Origin: Verrucomicrobiota bacterium
Lineage (GTDB): Bacteria; Verrucomicrobiota; Verrucomicrobiia; Verrucomicrobiales; Verrucomicrobiaceae
Assembly: GCA_963204975.1 (NCBI GenBank)
Contig: CAUJJC010000272.1
Location: 32,402-96,401 of the forward strand
Length of the DNA stretch: 64,000 nucleotides
Direction: 5' to 3'
A program made the position numbers and the translations under genes. This document shows, piece after piece, positions 1 to 10,896 of the stretch; position 1 is the first letter of the stretch, and every line of letters begins with the position of its first letter. The notes under the pieces were generated by a model. The model ran no database searches, was not told where the DNA came from, and saw only the letters and a program-made list of their open reading frames with translations.

Positions 1-155
1 ACGTTCTTATGGTAGTCGGAGCCCTCGTCGCCGACGAGCTTGTCATACCACGAGGCCACCTGGTCCCAACCCTGCCCCGGACGTGGCTGGGGATTGGAAC
101 CGTGCGGCCCGGAGGGCCGACGACCATGGCTAGGTTTGCGGAAGGGTGCGGGCAC
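1..155 (-). CDS. N-terminal fragment of a possible class I SAM-dependent methyltransferase, running off the window start
   Basis: Minus-strand frame from a GTG at 155 reads VPAPFRKPSHGRRPSGPHGSNPQPRPGQGWDQVASWYDKLVGDEGSDYHKN and stays open to the edge; 'VASWYDKLVGDEGSDYH' resembles methyltransferase N-termini. Not in the ORF list. Confidence 0.4.
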   Translation of the reverse strand, partial: MPAPFRKPSHGRRPSGPHGSNPQPRPGQGWDQVASWYDKLVGDEGSDYHKN

Positions 156-160
156 GGGCC

Positions 161-1234
161 TTATTTGTTGTCAGCGTGCTCGGCCTTGTAGTGTTCGGCG
201 AGGATGTCGCGTCCGAAGTCACCATCGAAGTCGCGCCACACGCTGTGGACGTGGTTCGCGCCGTTCTGCACGTTGTCGTATTCCAGGAGGAAGGTCTTGC
301 CTTGGACGCGGTAGTAGTGGGGCTCGCCGCGTTCCTTGCCACCGGCCCAGCCGAAGAAGATCGGGCCGCTCTTCTCGATGCGCTGCCAGGCTTCATCGGC
401 GATCTCGGGGCGCAGGCGTTCGAGGTATTCGCGGACGATGAGGTGCAGCTGGGCTTTCTGCTCGGCGGTGAGATCAGAATCCGCGATGCCATCGGGCTTG
501 AGCGGGTTCACCTTGTGCTCGGCGGCGGTGATCATTTCCTTCGGGGCCTCGGGGGCGACGACCGCCTTTTTCCACTGCTCGTCGTTGAGGCTCTTCACCA
601 GCGTGCGGCCCAGCTCTTCTTCGTTGTGCATGACGCGCAGGCCTTTCATCGGGCCGACCATGACTTCGCCGGGGTTGGAGCCGAAGAACGAAGGTGTCGC
701 ACGGAGGAACTGGCCATCCTTGATCGTGAAATTCATCGCGAGGTGGTGCCCTTCGATGCGCCAGCCCCAGGTGCCGGTGGGGTTTGGGGTGCCGAAGATG
801 CTCACGTAATACTTGCTCGGGTCGCGCTTTTCACGCGTGGCGGAGCGCTTCGATTCATCGGCGGCGGACTCCATTTCATAGAGCACTTCTTCGAGGCTCA
901 TGATCGTCTCTGCCTTCATCATGCCGCGATAGCCGAGGCCGCTGGCCATCAAGGCGTGGGCCAGGAGGCGCTGCTGGTCGGTCATTTCCTTCATCGGCAA
1001 CCCCTTGCGCTCGCGGGGGATGAAGTGCCAGTTCTCGCGCTCCTCGTCCTCGAACTTGAACACGGCCTTGGCGCGCTGTTCCTCCTTGAGCGAGCCGAGG
1101 AAGGCATTGGCAAACTCTGCCATCTGCGCGTCCGCATCATGGGCGCGGACAGGCATGGTGGGCAGAAGGAGGGCGGCGAGGAGGAGGAGACAGCGAGCGA
1201 TGGATTTCATGAGCGTCGGTTTAGGCGATGCCAC
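161..1234 (-). CDS. DUF3500 domain-containing secreted protein
   Basis: 357 aa ORF, signal peptide-like N-terminus, DUF3500-like body (YYVSIFGTPNPTGTWGWRIEGHHLAMNFT...). Confidence 0.8.
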   Translation of the reverse strand: MASPKPTLMKSIARCLLLLAALLLPTMPVRAHDADAQMAEFANAFLGSLKEEQRAKAVFKFEDEERENWHFIPRERKGLPMKEMTDQQRLLAHALMASGLGYRGMMKAETIMSLEEVLYEMESAADESKRSATREKRDPSKYYVSIFGTPNPTGTWGWRIEGHHLAMNFTIKDGQFLRATPSFFGSNPGEVMVGPMKGLRVMHNEEELGRTLVKSLNDEQWKKAVVAPEAPKEMITAAEHKVNPLKPDGIADSDLTAEQKAQLHLIVREYLERLRPEIADEAWQRIEKSGPIFFGWAGGKERGEPHYYRVQGKTFLLEYDNVQNGANHVHSVWRDFDGDFGRDILAEHYKAEHADNK

Positions 1235-1352
1235 TGAACGCGCAGAGCGCCAGCGGTTTGTCAGCGGGAAGAATCCAGGTGCTCATGGCACTTTCCCTGA
1301 TGAAAGACCAGAGGCGTCGTCACGTTTTAGCGGCCCCCTACCCCCTATTGCC

Positions 1353-3653
1353 ATGATAAAGAACCTCCTCCGCCTTGCCAGCCTGGGCTTGATTGCTGCC
1401 TGCACCCTCGGACAGGGACTCGCGGCCAGCATCGACCTCAAGGCCACCGCGTCCAAGATCGATCAGCTCGTTGCCGCCGATCTGGCCAAGCACAAACTCC
1501 AGCCCAATGCTCTCACCACGGACGAAGTCTTCGTGCGCCGCGTGTATCTCGACGTCGTGGGCCGCATCCCCACGCTGAAGGAGACCAACGAATTCCTCCA
1601 GAGCACCGACAAGGACAAGCGCTCCAAGTTGATCGACACCCTCATCGGCAGCGAAGGCTATGTTCAGAACTTCTTCAACTACTGGAGCGATGTGCTCCGC
1701 CTCAAGTCCCAGATGATCGGTGGCGGCCAGAGCGCCTCGGCGGCCTATGCTTATCAAAACTGGCTCAAAGACAGCCTGCGTGACAACAAGCCCTTCGACA
1801 AGATGGTGCGGGAAATGGTCACCGCCGATGGCAAGACGTATGAGAATGGCGCGGTCGGCTTCTACATTCGCGACTACAACATGCCGCTCGATAACATGGC
1901 GGTGACCACGCAAATCTTCCTCGGCACCAGCATGGTCTGCGCCCAGTGCCACAATCATCCCTTCGATAAGTGGACGATGATGGACTACTACCAGATGGCC
2001 GCTCACACCTATGGCATGACGGGCACCAATGGCCTCACCAATCCTCTCCTCGCCCAGGCGATGTATGGCGGCGGCGCTCCGAAGAGCAAGAAGGCCAAGT
2101 CCGCCCAAACAGTGTCCAAGATGGACCTCCCCGACGGCATGCAACGCAAAGACATCGGTCGCGCCATGAGCGAGATCCTCCGCCCCCTGCGCTACAACAC
2201 CGTCCTCGACGAATCCCATCGCCGCGCGCTCAAGCTCCCGCAGGACTACAAGTATGACGATGCCAAGCCCAAGGCCACCATCGAGCCCGTGATCCCCGCC
2301 GCCTTCTCCAAGGACGGCAAGATCGTCAAAGGCACAGATTCCCCCGTCGATGCCTACGCCTCCTGGATGACCAGCAAGAGCAACCCACGCTTTACCACCG
2401 TGATCGCCAACCGCCTCTGGCGCAAAGTGATGGGCCTTGGCCTGATCGAGCCCGTGGACGAGATCACGGATTCCACGGTGCCTAGCAATCCCCAGCTCAT
2501 GACCTTTCTGGAAGAGACCATGAAGAGCGTGAACTACGACATGAAGGAATACCTCCGCGTCGTGCTCAACAGCGAAACCTACCAACGTGCCGCACACAAC
2601 AAAGACGTGGAGCTGTCCGAGCCCTACCACTTCCAAGGTCCCGTCCTCCGCCGCATGTCCGCTGAGCAAATCTGGGACAGCATGGTCGCCCTCTACAAGC
2701 CCAGCCCTGATCAACCGAGCGTCGCTCAAAAAATCGCAGGCGAGACGGCACTCCGCCGCATCGAGTGGATGGATCGCGCTCTTAACAGCCTCCCTCCTGA
2801 AGAACTCAAAGCCTGCGCTGTAAAAGTAGCCCAGAAGCAACGCGAACTCGCTGATGAAGTTCGCAAGGCACAGGAAACCCTCACTGAAGCGAACAAGAAC
2901 AAGGACGAGGATGCCATTCGCGCTGCGAAGAGAGCCGTGAGCAGCCAGCGCAAGCGTCTTGATGAAGCCGTCGAAGAAATCGTCTATGACACGGGCTTCA
3001 AGCGCTTCGCTGAACTCGCGCGCCAGGGCAAGCTGGATGAGTTCAGCAAGGATGAGGAGTTCGCTCGTGAAGTCGCCGCCGTCGTGAAGGCCAAGAATGG
3101 CAAGGACCTCCACATCGACGAGGCGCTCGGCATTCTCGCCAAGCAGCAACGCACCCGCGCCGAGGAAATCGCCAAGCAACGCAAGAAAGCCGACGCCGAG
3201 CGTTTCAACGTGAAGCTCAAGAGCGCCGACAACGCCAAGCAGTCACTCGCCTCGTGGGAATCGTTCCGCGACACCATCTACGTTCGCGCTTCAGACATCC
3301 GCAGCCCCGCCCCGAACGGCCACTTCCTCCGCGAGTTCGGCCAGAGCGACCGCGAGATTGTCGAAAACGCCAGTGAAGATGCCAGCGTGGGTCAGGCTCT
3401 CATGCTGCTCAATGGCAAGACCTTCAGCCACCTGATGAACCCCTACACCGCCGTCGCCCGCGCCATGGCCGGAGCCAAGGAAAAAGGCAGCGATGCTCTC
3501 ATCGACACCGTCTATCTCGCCCTCATGAGCCGCAAGGCGACCGACGCCGAGAAAGCCGTGCTCCGCCCTGTGGCTGACAACGCGGATGCCACTGATCGTG
3601 GCGACGTGCTCTGGACCGTCCTCAACACCCGCCAGTTCTTCTTCATTCAATAA
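1353..3653 (+). CDS. DUF1549/DUF1553 domain-containing protein
   Basis: ATG at 1353 gives signal peptide MIKNLLRLASLGLIAACTLGQGLAAS; 'RVYLDVVGRIPTLKE', 'CAQCHNHPFDKW', C-terminal DUF1553-like; internal coiled coil. The annotated ORF start at 1005 is too far upstream. Confidence 0.88.
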   Translation: MIKNLLRLASLGLIAACTLGQGLAASIDLKATASKIDQLVAADLAKHKLQPNALTTDEVFVRRVYLDVVGRIPTLKETNEFLQSTDKDKRSKLIDTLIGSEGYVQNFFNYWSDVLRLKSQMIGGGQSASAAYAYQNWLKDSLRDNKPFDKMVREMVTADGKTYENGAVGFYIRDYNMPLDNMAVTTQIFLGTSMVCAQCHNHPFDKWTMMDYYQMAAHTYGMTGTNGLTNPLLAQAMYGGGAPKSKKAKSAQTVSKMDLPDGMQRKDIGRAMSEILRPLRYNTVLDESHRRALKLPQDYKYDDAKPKATIEPVIPAAFSKDGKIVKGTDSPVDAYASWMTSKSNPRFTTVIANRLWRKVMGLGLIEPVDEITDSTVPSNPQLMTFLEETMKSVNYDMKEYLRVVLNSETYQRAAHNKDVELSEPYHFQGPVLRRMSAEQIWDSMVALYKPSPDQPSVAQKIAGETALRRIEWMDRALNSLPPEELKACAVKVAQKQRELADEVRKAQETLTEANKNKDEDAIRAAKRAVSSQRKRLDEAVEEIVYDTGFKRFAELARQGKLDEFSKDEEFAREVAAVVKAKNGKDLHIDEALGILAKQQRTRAEEIAKQRKKADAERFNVKLKSADNAKQSLASWESFRDTIYVRASDIRSPAPNGHFLREFGQSDREIVENASEDASVGQALMLLNGKTFSHLMNPYTAVARAMAGAKEKGSDALIDTVYLALMSRKATDAEKAVLRPVADNADATDRGDVLWTVLNTRQFFFIQ

Positions 3654-3676
3654 CCGGAAACCGAGAACCCATCCCC

Positions 3677-4972
3677 ATGAATCTCATCCAAGACCCCTTC
3701 TCACGCCGCACCTTCGTCAGCGGCGCAGCCAAGTCCTTCCTCGGCGTCAGCGCTATGAGCGTGCTCGGCGGCAAGGCCCTCGCTGTGCCCGGCCAGGATG
3801 CTTCCAAGATCAAGCAAATCGCCACCGCCCACAACGTCATCTACCTCTACATGACCGGTGGCATGAGCCACCTCGACACCTTCGATCCGAAGCCGGAGAA
3901 CAAGGATGTCATGGGCCTGACCAAGACGATCAAGACCAATGCCGACGGCATCCAGCTCTCCGAGAACCTGCCGCTCGTCGCCCGTCAGATGGACAAGGTC
4001 GCGCTCATCCGCAGCATGTTCTCCACCCAGGGCGCGCACGAGCAGGGCCAATACTATCAGCACACCAGCTATACCCTGCGCAGCAGCATTCGCCACCCTT
4101 CCATGGGCGCATGGCTGGAGAAGTTCCAAGGCCGTGGCAATCCCACGCTGCCGGGCTCCGTGATGATCGGCAATGACAGCCGCCACCCAGGTGCTGGCTT
4201 CTTCGAGAGCCGCTTCGCCCCGCTCATGATCAATGACCCCGAGGCTGGCATCAACAACGTGAAGACCAACCAGTGGTTCACCGAGGAGCGCTTTCATGAT
4301 CGCCTCTCGATCGCCAAGCAGCTCGACAAGCAGTTCGCCGAAACCTACAACGTCAAGAACGTGCGCGCCTACGCCGACATGTATGACGATGCTCTCAAGA
4401 TGATGAAGAGCGAAGAGTTGAAGGCCTTCGATCTCGGCAACGAACCCGACGCCTTGCGCGCCAAGTATGGCAATGATCGCTTCGGCCAGGGCTGTCTGCT
4501 TGCCCGCCGCCTCGTCGAGCACGGCGTGCGCTTCGTGGAAGTCAGCTTCGGCAACTGGGACACGCACAATGCCAATTTCACCCGCGTGCCCGAGCTGTGC
4601 GATGAGTTGGATTCCGCGCTCAGCACCTTGCTTCAAGACCTCAGTTCGCGCGGCATGTTGGACAACACACTCGTCGTGCTCGCCACCGAGTTCGGCCGCA
4701 CGCCTGAGGTGAATGCCAATGATGGACGCGACCACCACGCCACTGGCTTCACCTGCCTCATGGCTGGCGGCGGCGTGCGCGGCGGCCAAGTCTATGGCGC
4801 AACGGATGAAGGTGGCAAGAAGGCCATCGACAAGCCCACCAGCATCCCAGACTTCAATGCCACGATCGCCTATGCCCTCGGGCTCCCGCTGGATCAGGTG
4901 CTCTTCTCCCCGAGCAAGCGCCCCTTCACCGTCACAGACAAGGGCAAGCCGATCACCGAAATCTTCGCCTAA
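3677..4972 (+). CDS. DUF1501 domain-containing protein
   Basis: 431 aa, RRTFVSGAAKSFLGVSAMSVLGG twin-arginine-like N-terminus, 'YLYMTGGMSHLDTFDPKPEN' and 'VVLATEFGRTPEVN'; paired with upstream DUF1549/1553 gene. Confidence 0.9.
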   Translation: MNLIQDPFSRRTFVSGAAKSFLGVSAMSVLGGKALAVPGQDASKIKQIATAHNVIYLYMTGGMSHLDTFDPKPENKDVMGLTKTIKTNADGIQLSENLPLVARQMDKVALIRSMFSTQGAHEQGQYYQHTSYTLRSSIRHPSMGAWLEKFQGRGNPTLPGSVMIGNDSRHPGAGFFESRFAPLMINDPEAGINNVKTNQWFTEERFHDRLSIAKQLDKQFAETYNVKNVRAYADMYDDALKMMKSEELKAFDLGNEPDALRAKYGNDRFGQGCLLARRLVEHGVRFVEVSFGNWDTHNANFTRVPELCDELDSALSTLLQDLSSRGMLDNTLVVLATEFGRTPEVNANDGRDHHATGFTCLMAGGGVRGGQVYGATDEGGKKAIDKPTSIPDFNATIAYALGLPLDQVLFSPSKRPFTVTDKGKPITEIFA

Positions 4973-4995
4973 TCCTCATCACAACCGATCCCTCC

Positions 4996-5032
4996 ATGGC
5001 GCGACCTTCACCGGTCGCGCCATTTTTGTTTT
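4996..5032 (+). terminator. Rho-independent terminator
   Basis: Perfect 11-bp stem ATGGCGCGACC-ttcacc-GGTCGCGCCAT followed by TTTTGTTTT, 23 nt after the DUF1501 stop. Confidence 0.88.
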
Positions 5033-5047
5033 GGAGAGATTGCCCTG

Positions 5048-7270
5048 CTACAGAGACCACCAGGGTTTCACATCTTCCACCGCAGCACTGGCTCGCTGCA
5101 TGATCATCACATAGTCACCACCCATTTCCTCGTTCACCTGGAACTTATGCACGACGTCAAACATCTCTTTGTAGGCCCAGTCGCTGTCTTCGAAGTCCTT
5201 GGTTAGTCGTGCAAAATCTGCCAGCTTGGCACCCACTTCGCCAGCCTGATTGCCCAGCTCGTCGATCCTTCGATCCAGCAAGGTGATCCGCCTCTCCACG
5301 TCAGCTTTGCGAGCCTTCAACGAGTCTGTGATTTCATCGACGTAAAGACGCAGAAGCTTCTCCAATCGGGCTTTTCGTTGCTTCGCTTCGTCGAGTTTGG
5401 CGGCATCAGGAGTCTTGGACTCAGAGAGCACCTCAATGTCCACCTTGCACACCGTCAGTTCGCTGCGGGCATTGAGGTAGTCCATCTCGGACCGCGTGAG
5501 GCCCGCAGGCATCGGTGATGTGGACCCACTATTGGCTGAAGAACTTGCTGGCAGTTCGGCAGCCATGCGACGTTGGGCAATGCTCGCTTCCACGTCTTTC
5601 AGAGACTGTTCGATGTCGGTGAGTTCCAGCAGTAACTGGTTCTTGTCGAGGGTGACCTGCTTGAGAATCTCCACCGTCTGACCCTGGCTGTTCGTGAGCA
5701 CCACGACGTTGTTCGCCTTCTTGAATGCCTCCAGCTTCTCAGCCTTCTCCTTATTCGCTTTTTCACGTTTCACCACATCCTCGGCCATCGCCGTGAGGGC
5801 CTTGTTGCGTTGCTGCTCGCGGATCTGTTCACGGAAGGCACGGAACTCATCCAGAAGCGCGTCGAGAAAGACGCGGGTGAATTTCGGATCTGCGCCGATA
5901 GCGACGACGTTAAAAATGGCGCTGCCTTTGTTTTGCCTGACCTGGATGTCCACGTCGGCCTCTTTGAGGTCGGGGTTCAATGCCCTGACGCGCTCCAACG
6001 CATGGCGGCGCATCTCCGCACTCTCCAGAGTCTCGATAACGGTGCCGTAGAAGTCCTGGAGATACTCTTGATACTGCGGACCGCTCCCGCTGTTGCTCAC
6101 CATTCGACCACCAGCCACCAGCTTGGCGAGACTCATGTATTGAGGGGGCTTGGTCTTGCATCCCACCAGCACCACGGTGCTCATGCTGATCACCATGATG
6201 ACCATCGTGGCAGACGCGAGTGCACCCAGGCGATCACGCCAGGGATTGTTGCCCAGCAGTGAACGCACACGTTGTTCGAGATCGCTGTAGCCAGACATCG
6301 CAATGCCCACACGCATCCCTGGCGTGGCAAGGCATGAGCCACGGGCGATCTGCACGAGAGCCTCCGCGTAGTCCGGCACCGTCAGCGATTGCGTCACCGT
6401 CAGATCGTCAGCGGCATGCTCCGCCTCCGCCTTCATCTTGCGCAGAGCGACCCAGCTCAGGGGCATCCACCACCAAGCACATGCCGCCAGAGTCCCAAGC
6501 GCCTGCCACAGCCCATCTCTGCGTAGGTGATGCGCGCGTTCATGCTGAAAGGCGGCGCGCAGTTTGAGGTCATCCCAGGTGGCAGCTTCGGTGGGAAGCC
6601 AAACGACGGACTTCAGCCAACCGGTGATCACCGGGGAGCGAACGCGAAATGACATGCGGCATCCAAGGCCCACAGGGCAAAGGGCCTGCACGGAGGCAGA
6701 CGGAGCCTCGCCGCTGCGGCCCAGCCACCAGCGGCCCACGAGGCAACCCGCAGCCCTCCAGAACGCCATCAACAAAAATCCGAGCAGCCAGAGGGTCGTC
6801 ACTCGATCATCGAGCCGCCGCAGAAACAATGGCCACCCCTTTGTCACCGCCACCTTCTTCGCCGCCGCAGCCGGCATGGGCGGCACTGGATGTGGCTGCA
6901 CGGTGATCGTTGCATTCTCGCGAGAGGTTCCAAGAGAGCCCGTGGTGGCCGATGTCGTCTCCGCAGAGTTGCGCTTCAGCGTCATCAAAGGCGGGTCCTG
7001 CTTCACCGGCAGATGATCGGCGACATTGATGGCAAAGCCGAAGTCTGCGAGCGGTGCCGGGCGCGCCATCCAGCCCGCAAGCACGAGCAGCATCGCAAGT
7101 GTGAGCCGCCACACCCAGTTGCGGGCACGCGCGGAGCGATGGGCGAGCGTATGCACCACGAACCACGCCAGACTGAATACGGCTGTGGCTTTGAACGCAG
7201 ACGCCAGCACGGCGAAGAAGCCAGGATACCTGGCGTGCAGAGACAATAGAGAGTCGATAAGAGCATTCAT
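5048..7270 (-). CDS. M56 (BlaR1/MecR1-like) metallopeptidase fused to a Wzz/GumC-like periplasmic coiled-coil region
   Basis: HERAHH zinc motif and EAEHAADDLTV in an M56-like N-terminal half; C-terminal half YQEYLQDFYGTVIETLESAEMRRHALERV...FNVVAIGADPKFTRVFLDALLDEFRAFREQ followed by long coiled coil. Confidence 0.8.
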   Translation of the reverse strand: MNALIDSLLSLHARYPGFFAVLASAFKATAVFSLAWFVVHTLAHRSARARNWVWRLTLAMLLVLAGWMARPAPLADFGFAINVADHLPVKQDPPLMTLKRNSAETTSATTGSLGTSRENATITVQPHPVPPMPAAAAKKVAVTKGWPLFLRRLDDRVTTLWLLGFLLMAFWRAAGCLVGRWWLGRSGEAPSASVQALCPVGLGCRMSFRVRSPVITGWLKSVVWLPTEAATWDDLKLRAAFQHERAHHLRRDGLWQALGTLAACAWWWMPLSWVALRKMKAEAEHAADDLTVTQSLTVPDYAEALVQIARGSCLATPGMRVGIAMSGYSDLEQRVRSLLGNNPWRDRLGALASATMVIMVISMSTVVLVGCKTKPPQYMSLAKLVAGGRMVSNSGSGPQYQEYLQDFYGTVIETLESAEMRRHALERVRALNPDLKEADVDIQVRQNKGSAIFNVVAIGADPKFTRVFLDALLDEFRAFREQIREQQRNKALTAMAEDVVKREKANKEKAEKLEAFKKANNVVVLTNSQGQTVEILKQVTLDKNQLLLELTDIEQSLKDVEASIAQRRMAAELPASSSANSGSTSPMPAGLTRSEMDYLNARSELTVCKVDIEVLSESKTPDAAKLDEAKQRKARLEKLLRLYVDEITDSLKARKADVERRITLLDRRIDELGNQAGEVGAKLADFARLTKDFEDSDWAYKEMFDVVHKFQVNEEMGGDYVMIMQRASAAVEDVKPWWSL

Positions 7271-7653
7271 TTTTCGCGGGCCTCCTGGATCAGTTTCATG
7301 AGTTTATCAGCATCCTCGGCGGAGATTCTGGCCTTGCGCTGGCCGAGCAATGCCAGCGCTGCCTCACCGACGGAATTGTCAAAGAAGCGCTCCACCAGAC
7401 TGTGCAGCGCCTTCACTCGTGCCTTGCCCGCCGCGACTGGCAGCCTGAACCAGTCGCGCCCCTCGACGTGCTCCTTGAGCAGGATCTCCTTCTCCACCAG
7501 TAGCCGGAGGATGGATCGCACGGCGGAGTAAGTCGGTGCATCGGGCAGTTCCTCCTCGATCTGACGCCCCGTGCAGCGCCCGTGCTTCATCACAATTTCC
7601 ACGACCTGCCGTTCTCGACGGCTGAGATTTTTGGCTGAATTATCGTCCCACAT
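7267..7653 (-). CDS. BlaI/MecI/CopY family transcriptional repressor
   Basis: Winged-helix-like LSRRERQVVEIVMKHGRCTGRQIEEELPDAPTYSAVRSILRLLVEKEIL; ATG at 7653 preferred over 7689, which lies inside the operators; overlaps the M56 gene by 4 bp. Confidence 0.88.
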   Translation of the reverse strand: MWDDNSAKNLSRRERQVVEIVMKHGRCTGRQIEEELPDAPTYSAVRSILRLLVEKEILLKEHVEGRDWFRLPVAAGKARVKALHSLVERFFDNSVGEAALALLGQRKARISAEDADKLMKLIQEAREK

Positions 7654-7656
7654 GCC

Positions 7657-7713
7657 TGCTGGTTTATCAACATGCTGAAAAATCAGCAAGGCAAATCTGC
7701 TGATTTTTCAACA
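7657..7713. promoter_or_regulatory. Three tandem BlaI-type operator dyads
   Basis: TGCTGGTTTATCAACA (7657-7672), TGCTGAAAAATCAGCA (7673-7688), TGCTGATTTTTCAACA (7698-7713), directly upstream of blaI-like ATG at 7653. Confidence 0.8.
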
Positions 7714-7748
7714 CCCCACCGATAACGCGGCTCACGGCATCGCCTTCT

Positions 7749-8147
7749 TCACTTCACCGTGAATCCCTGTGGCGTTTCACCCACGAAGAAGACATCCCGG
7801 TCAGGCCTCGAGCCCGGTGAGTGGATGTCCAGCATCACGAGTGCATCGTCAGCCGTGATGAAGCCGTGCGTGGTGCCCGGCGGCAGACGAAGAAAGTCGC
7901 CTCGCCTCAGTTCGTAACGCTCGCCATTGAGCAGCGCGATGCCACTGCCTTCGAGCACATAGTAAATCTCTTCCGCCACCTTGTGATAGCTCACCCCCGT
8001 CGTGCTGTGAGGCTCAATGCGGACACGATAAGCAGTGCCTGCCTCCTCATCCTCGCGAGGAATCAAGGACTCGATTTGATAGGGTCCGAGCCTTTGCGGA
8101 GCGGAGACAGGCGCGTCCTCGCGAACGTGAAGAATGCGCAGGCTCAT
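7749..8147 (-). CDS. Cupin domain-containing protein
   Basis: EPHSTTGVSYHKVAEEIYYVLEGSGIALLNGERYELRRGDFLRLPPGTTHGF; start MSLRILHVRED overlaps the rdgB stop (ATGA). Confidence 0.88.
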   Translation of the reverse strand: MSLRILHVREDAPVSAPQRLGPYQIESLIPREDEEAGTAYRVRIEPHSTTGVSYHKVAEEIYYVLEGSGIALLNGERYELRRGDFLRLPPGTTHGFITADDALVMLDIHSPGSRPDRDVFFVGETPQGFTVK

Positions 8148-8734
8148 GGGTTCGTTTTCAACCACTCAATCACTTGGCTCAGCGCGCGTGCACGATGGCT
8201 GAGCTGGTTCTTCACTTCTCCCGGCAGCACTCCGAAGGTCTCAGTGTAGCCATCTGGCACGAACAAGGGATCGTAGCCAAATCCACCGCTGCCCTGCTCG
8301 GTGATGAGGATGCGTCCCTCGACTGCTCCATTGAAAGCCCCAAGCGTCTGGCCATCGCGTGCCAGCACCATGCAGCAACGGAATCGTGCAGTGCTCTCAC
8401 GTCCTGCGAGTTCGCGTTTCACCCGCTCGCGATTGTCCGCGTCCGTGGCCGAAGGTCCGGCATAACGAGCCGAAATCACGCCCGGTGCGCCGCCCAGAGC
8501 ATCCACTTCCAAACCCGAGTCGTCCGACAGCACCAGCACCCCCGGCAGCTCGCGACTGGCACTCTCCGCCTTGATCCTCGCATTGGCTTCAAAGGTAGTG
8601 CCGTTCTCCTCGGGCGAACTCAACTGCGGATGCGCCCGCAAGTCCTCGAGCATCCAATCGGACCCGAGGATGGCAGCGATCTCCTGGGTCTTGTGGGCAT
8701 TGCCGGTGGCGACGAGCAGCGTTCGGGAAGTCAT
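8144..8734 (-). CDS. rdgB: RdgB/HAM1 family non-canonical purine NTP pyrophosphatase
   Basis: MTSRTLLVATGNAHKTQEIAAIL...LSDDSGLEVDALGGAPGVISARYAG...FGYDPLFVPDG; ATG at 8734. Confidence 0.93.
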   Translation of the reverse strand: MTSRTLLVATGNAHKTQEIAAILGSDWMLEDLRAHPQLSSPEENGTTFEANARIKAESASRELPGVLVLSDDSGLEVDALGGAPGVISARYAGPSATDADNRERVKRELAGRESTARFRCCMVLARDGQTLGAFNGAVEGRILITEQGSGGFGYDPLFVPDGYTETFGVLPGEVKNQLSHRARALSQVIEWLKTNP

Positions 8735-8822
8735 GGCCGAAGCCCATAGCATAGTGGGCCGAGCCCGCAATTCGCGGTTGCCGCCGCGCCGATGAAGTCT
8801 ATGATCCCACGCGTTCACGCAA

Positions 8823-8898
<76 letters not shown>

Positions 8899-8943
8899 GA
8901 CTCCCTTCGATCAAAAGTCTGGCAATTTGAATCCCCCATTCCG

Positions 8944-9249
8944 ATGGACTGGAACCGGCTTTTCACACGCATCTTTTTCGGGGAGTGGTTTCAGAACGAC
9001 GAAATCTCGATCCAGATGGCCGAACTACGAAAGAAGGCCGAGTTCGGCGACCCTCAGGCTCAGTATGAACTCGGCAACCGCTACCATAACGGCACGAACG
9101 TCGCCGAGGATCCGGAGGCAGCCGTCCACTGGTGGCAGAAGGCTGCGAACGTTGGGCACAAGGACGCTGCGATGATGCTCAAGTTCAGCGCCGACAATAC
9201 GCTTCCGGCCAAGGTTTTTCGAATCTTGGGCAGCGGCCGTGACGACTAG
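8944..9249 (+). CDS. Sel1-like repeat protein (small)
   Basis: AEFGDPQAQYELGNRYHNGTNVAEDPEAAVHWWQKAANVGHKDAAMML matches Sel1 repeat spacing. Confidence 0.78.
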   Translation: MDWNRLFTRIFFGEWFQNDEISIQMAELRKKAEFGDPQAQYELGNRYHNGTNVAEDPEAAVHWWQKAANVGHKDAAMMLKFSADNTLPAKVFRILGSGRDD

Positions 9250-9257
9250 CGACGGAC

Positions 9258-10799
<1,542 letters not shown>

Positions 10800-10896
10800 G
10801 AGGGGCGCGGATACTAGCCCCGTTGCCACTCCACGCAAGCACTCGCACCCCTCGGGCGATGAAGCCTTTGCACGAAAACGCTGAACCGGATTCAGC

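Noticed and set aside
1005-1352. N-terminal extension of the DUF1549 ORF
   Set aside because: Overlaps the divergent DUF3500 gene and its upstream region; the signal peptide begins at ATG 1353.
1338-3179. 613-aa minus-strand ORF antisense to DUF1549 gene (and similar long antisense ORFs at 146-1237, 9366-10817, 12498-13841, 15555-16964, 44871-46763)
   Set aside because: Long antisense ORFs are expected in GC-rich coding DNA; compositions are His/Val/Gly/Ala/Leu-rich with no recognisable domains, while the opposite strands encode clear families.
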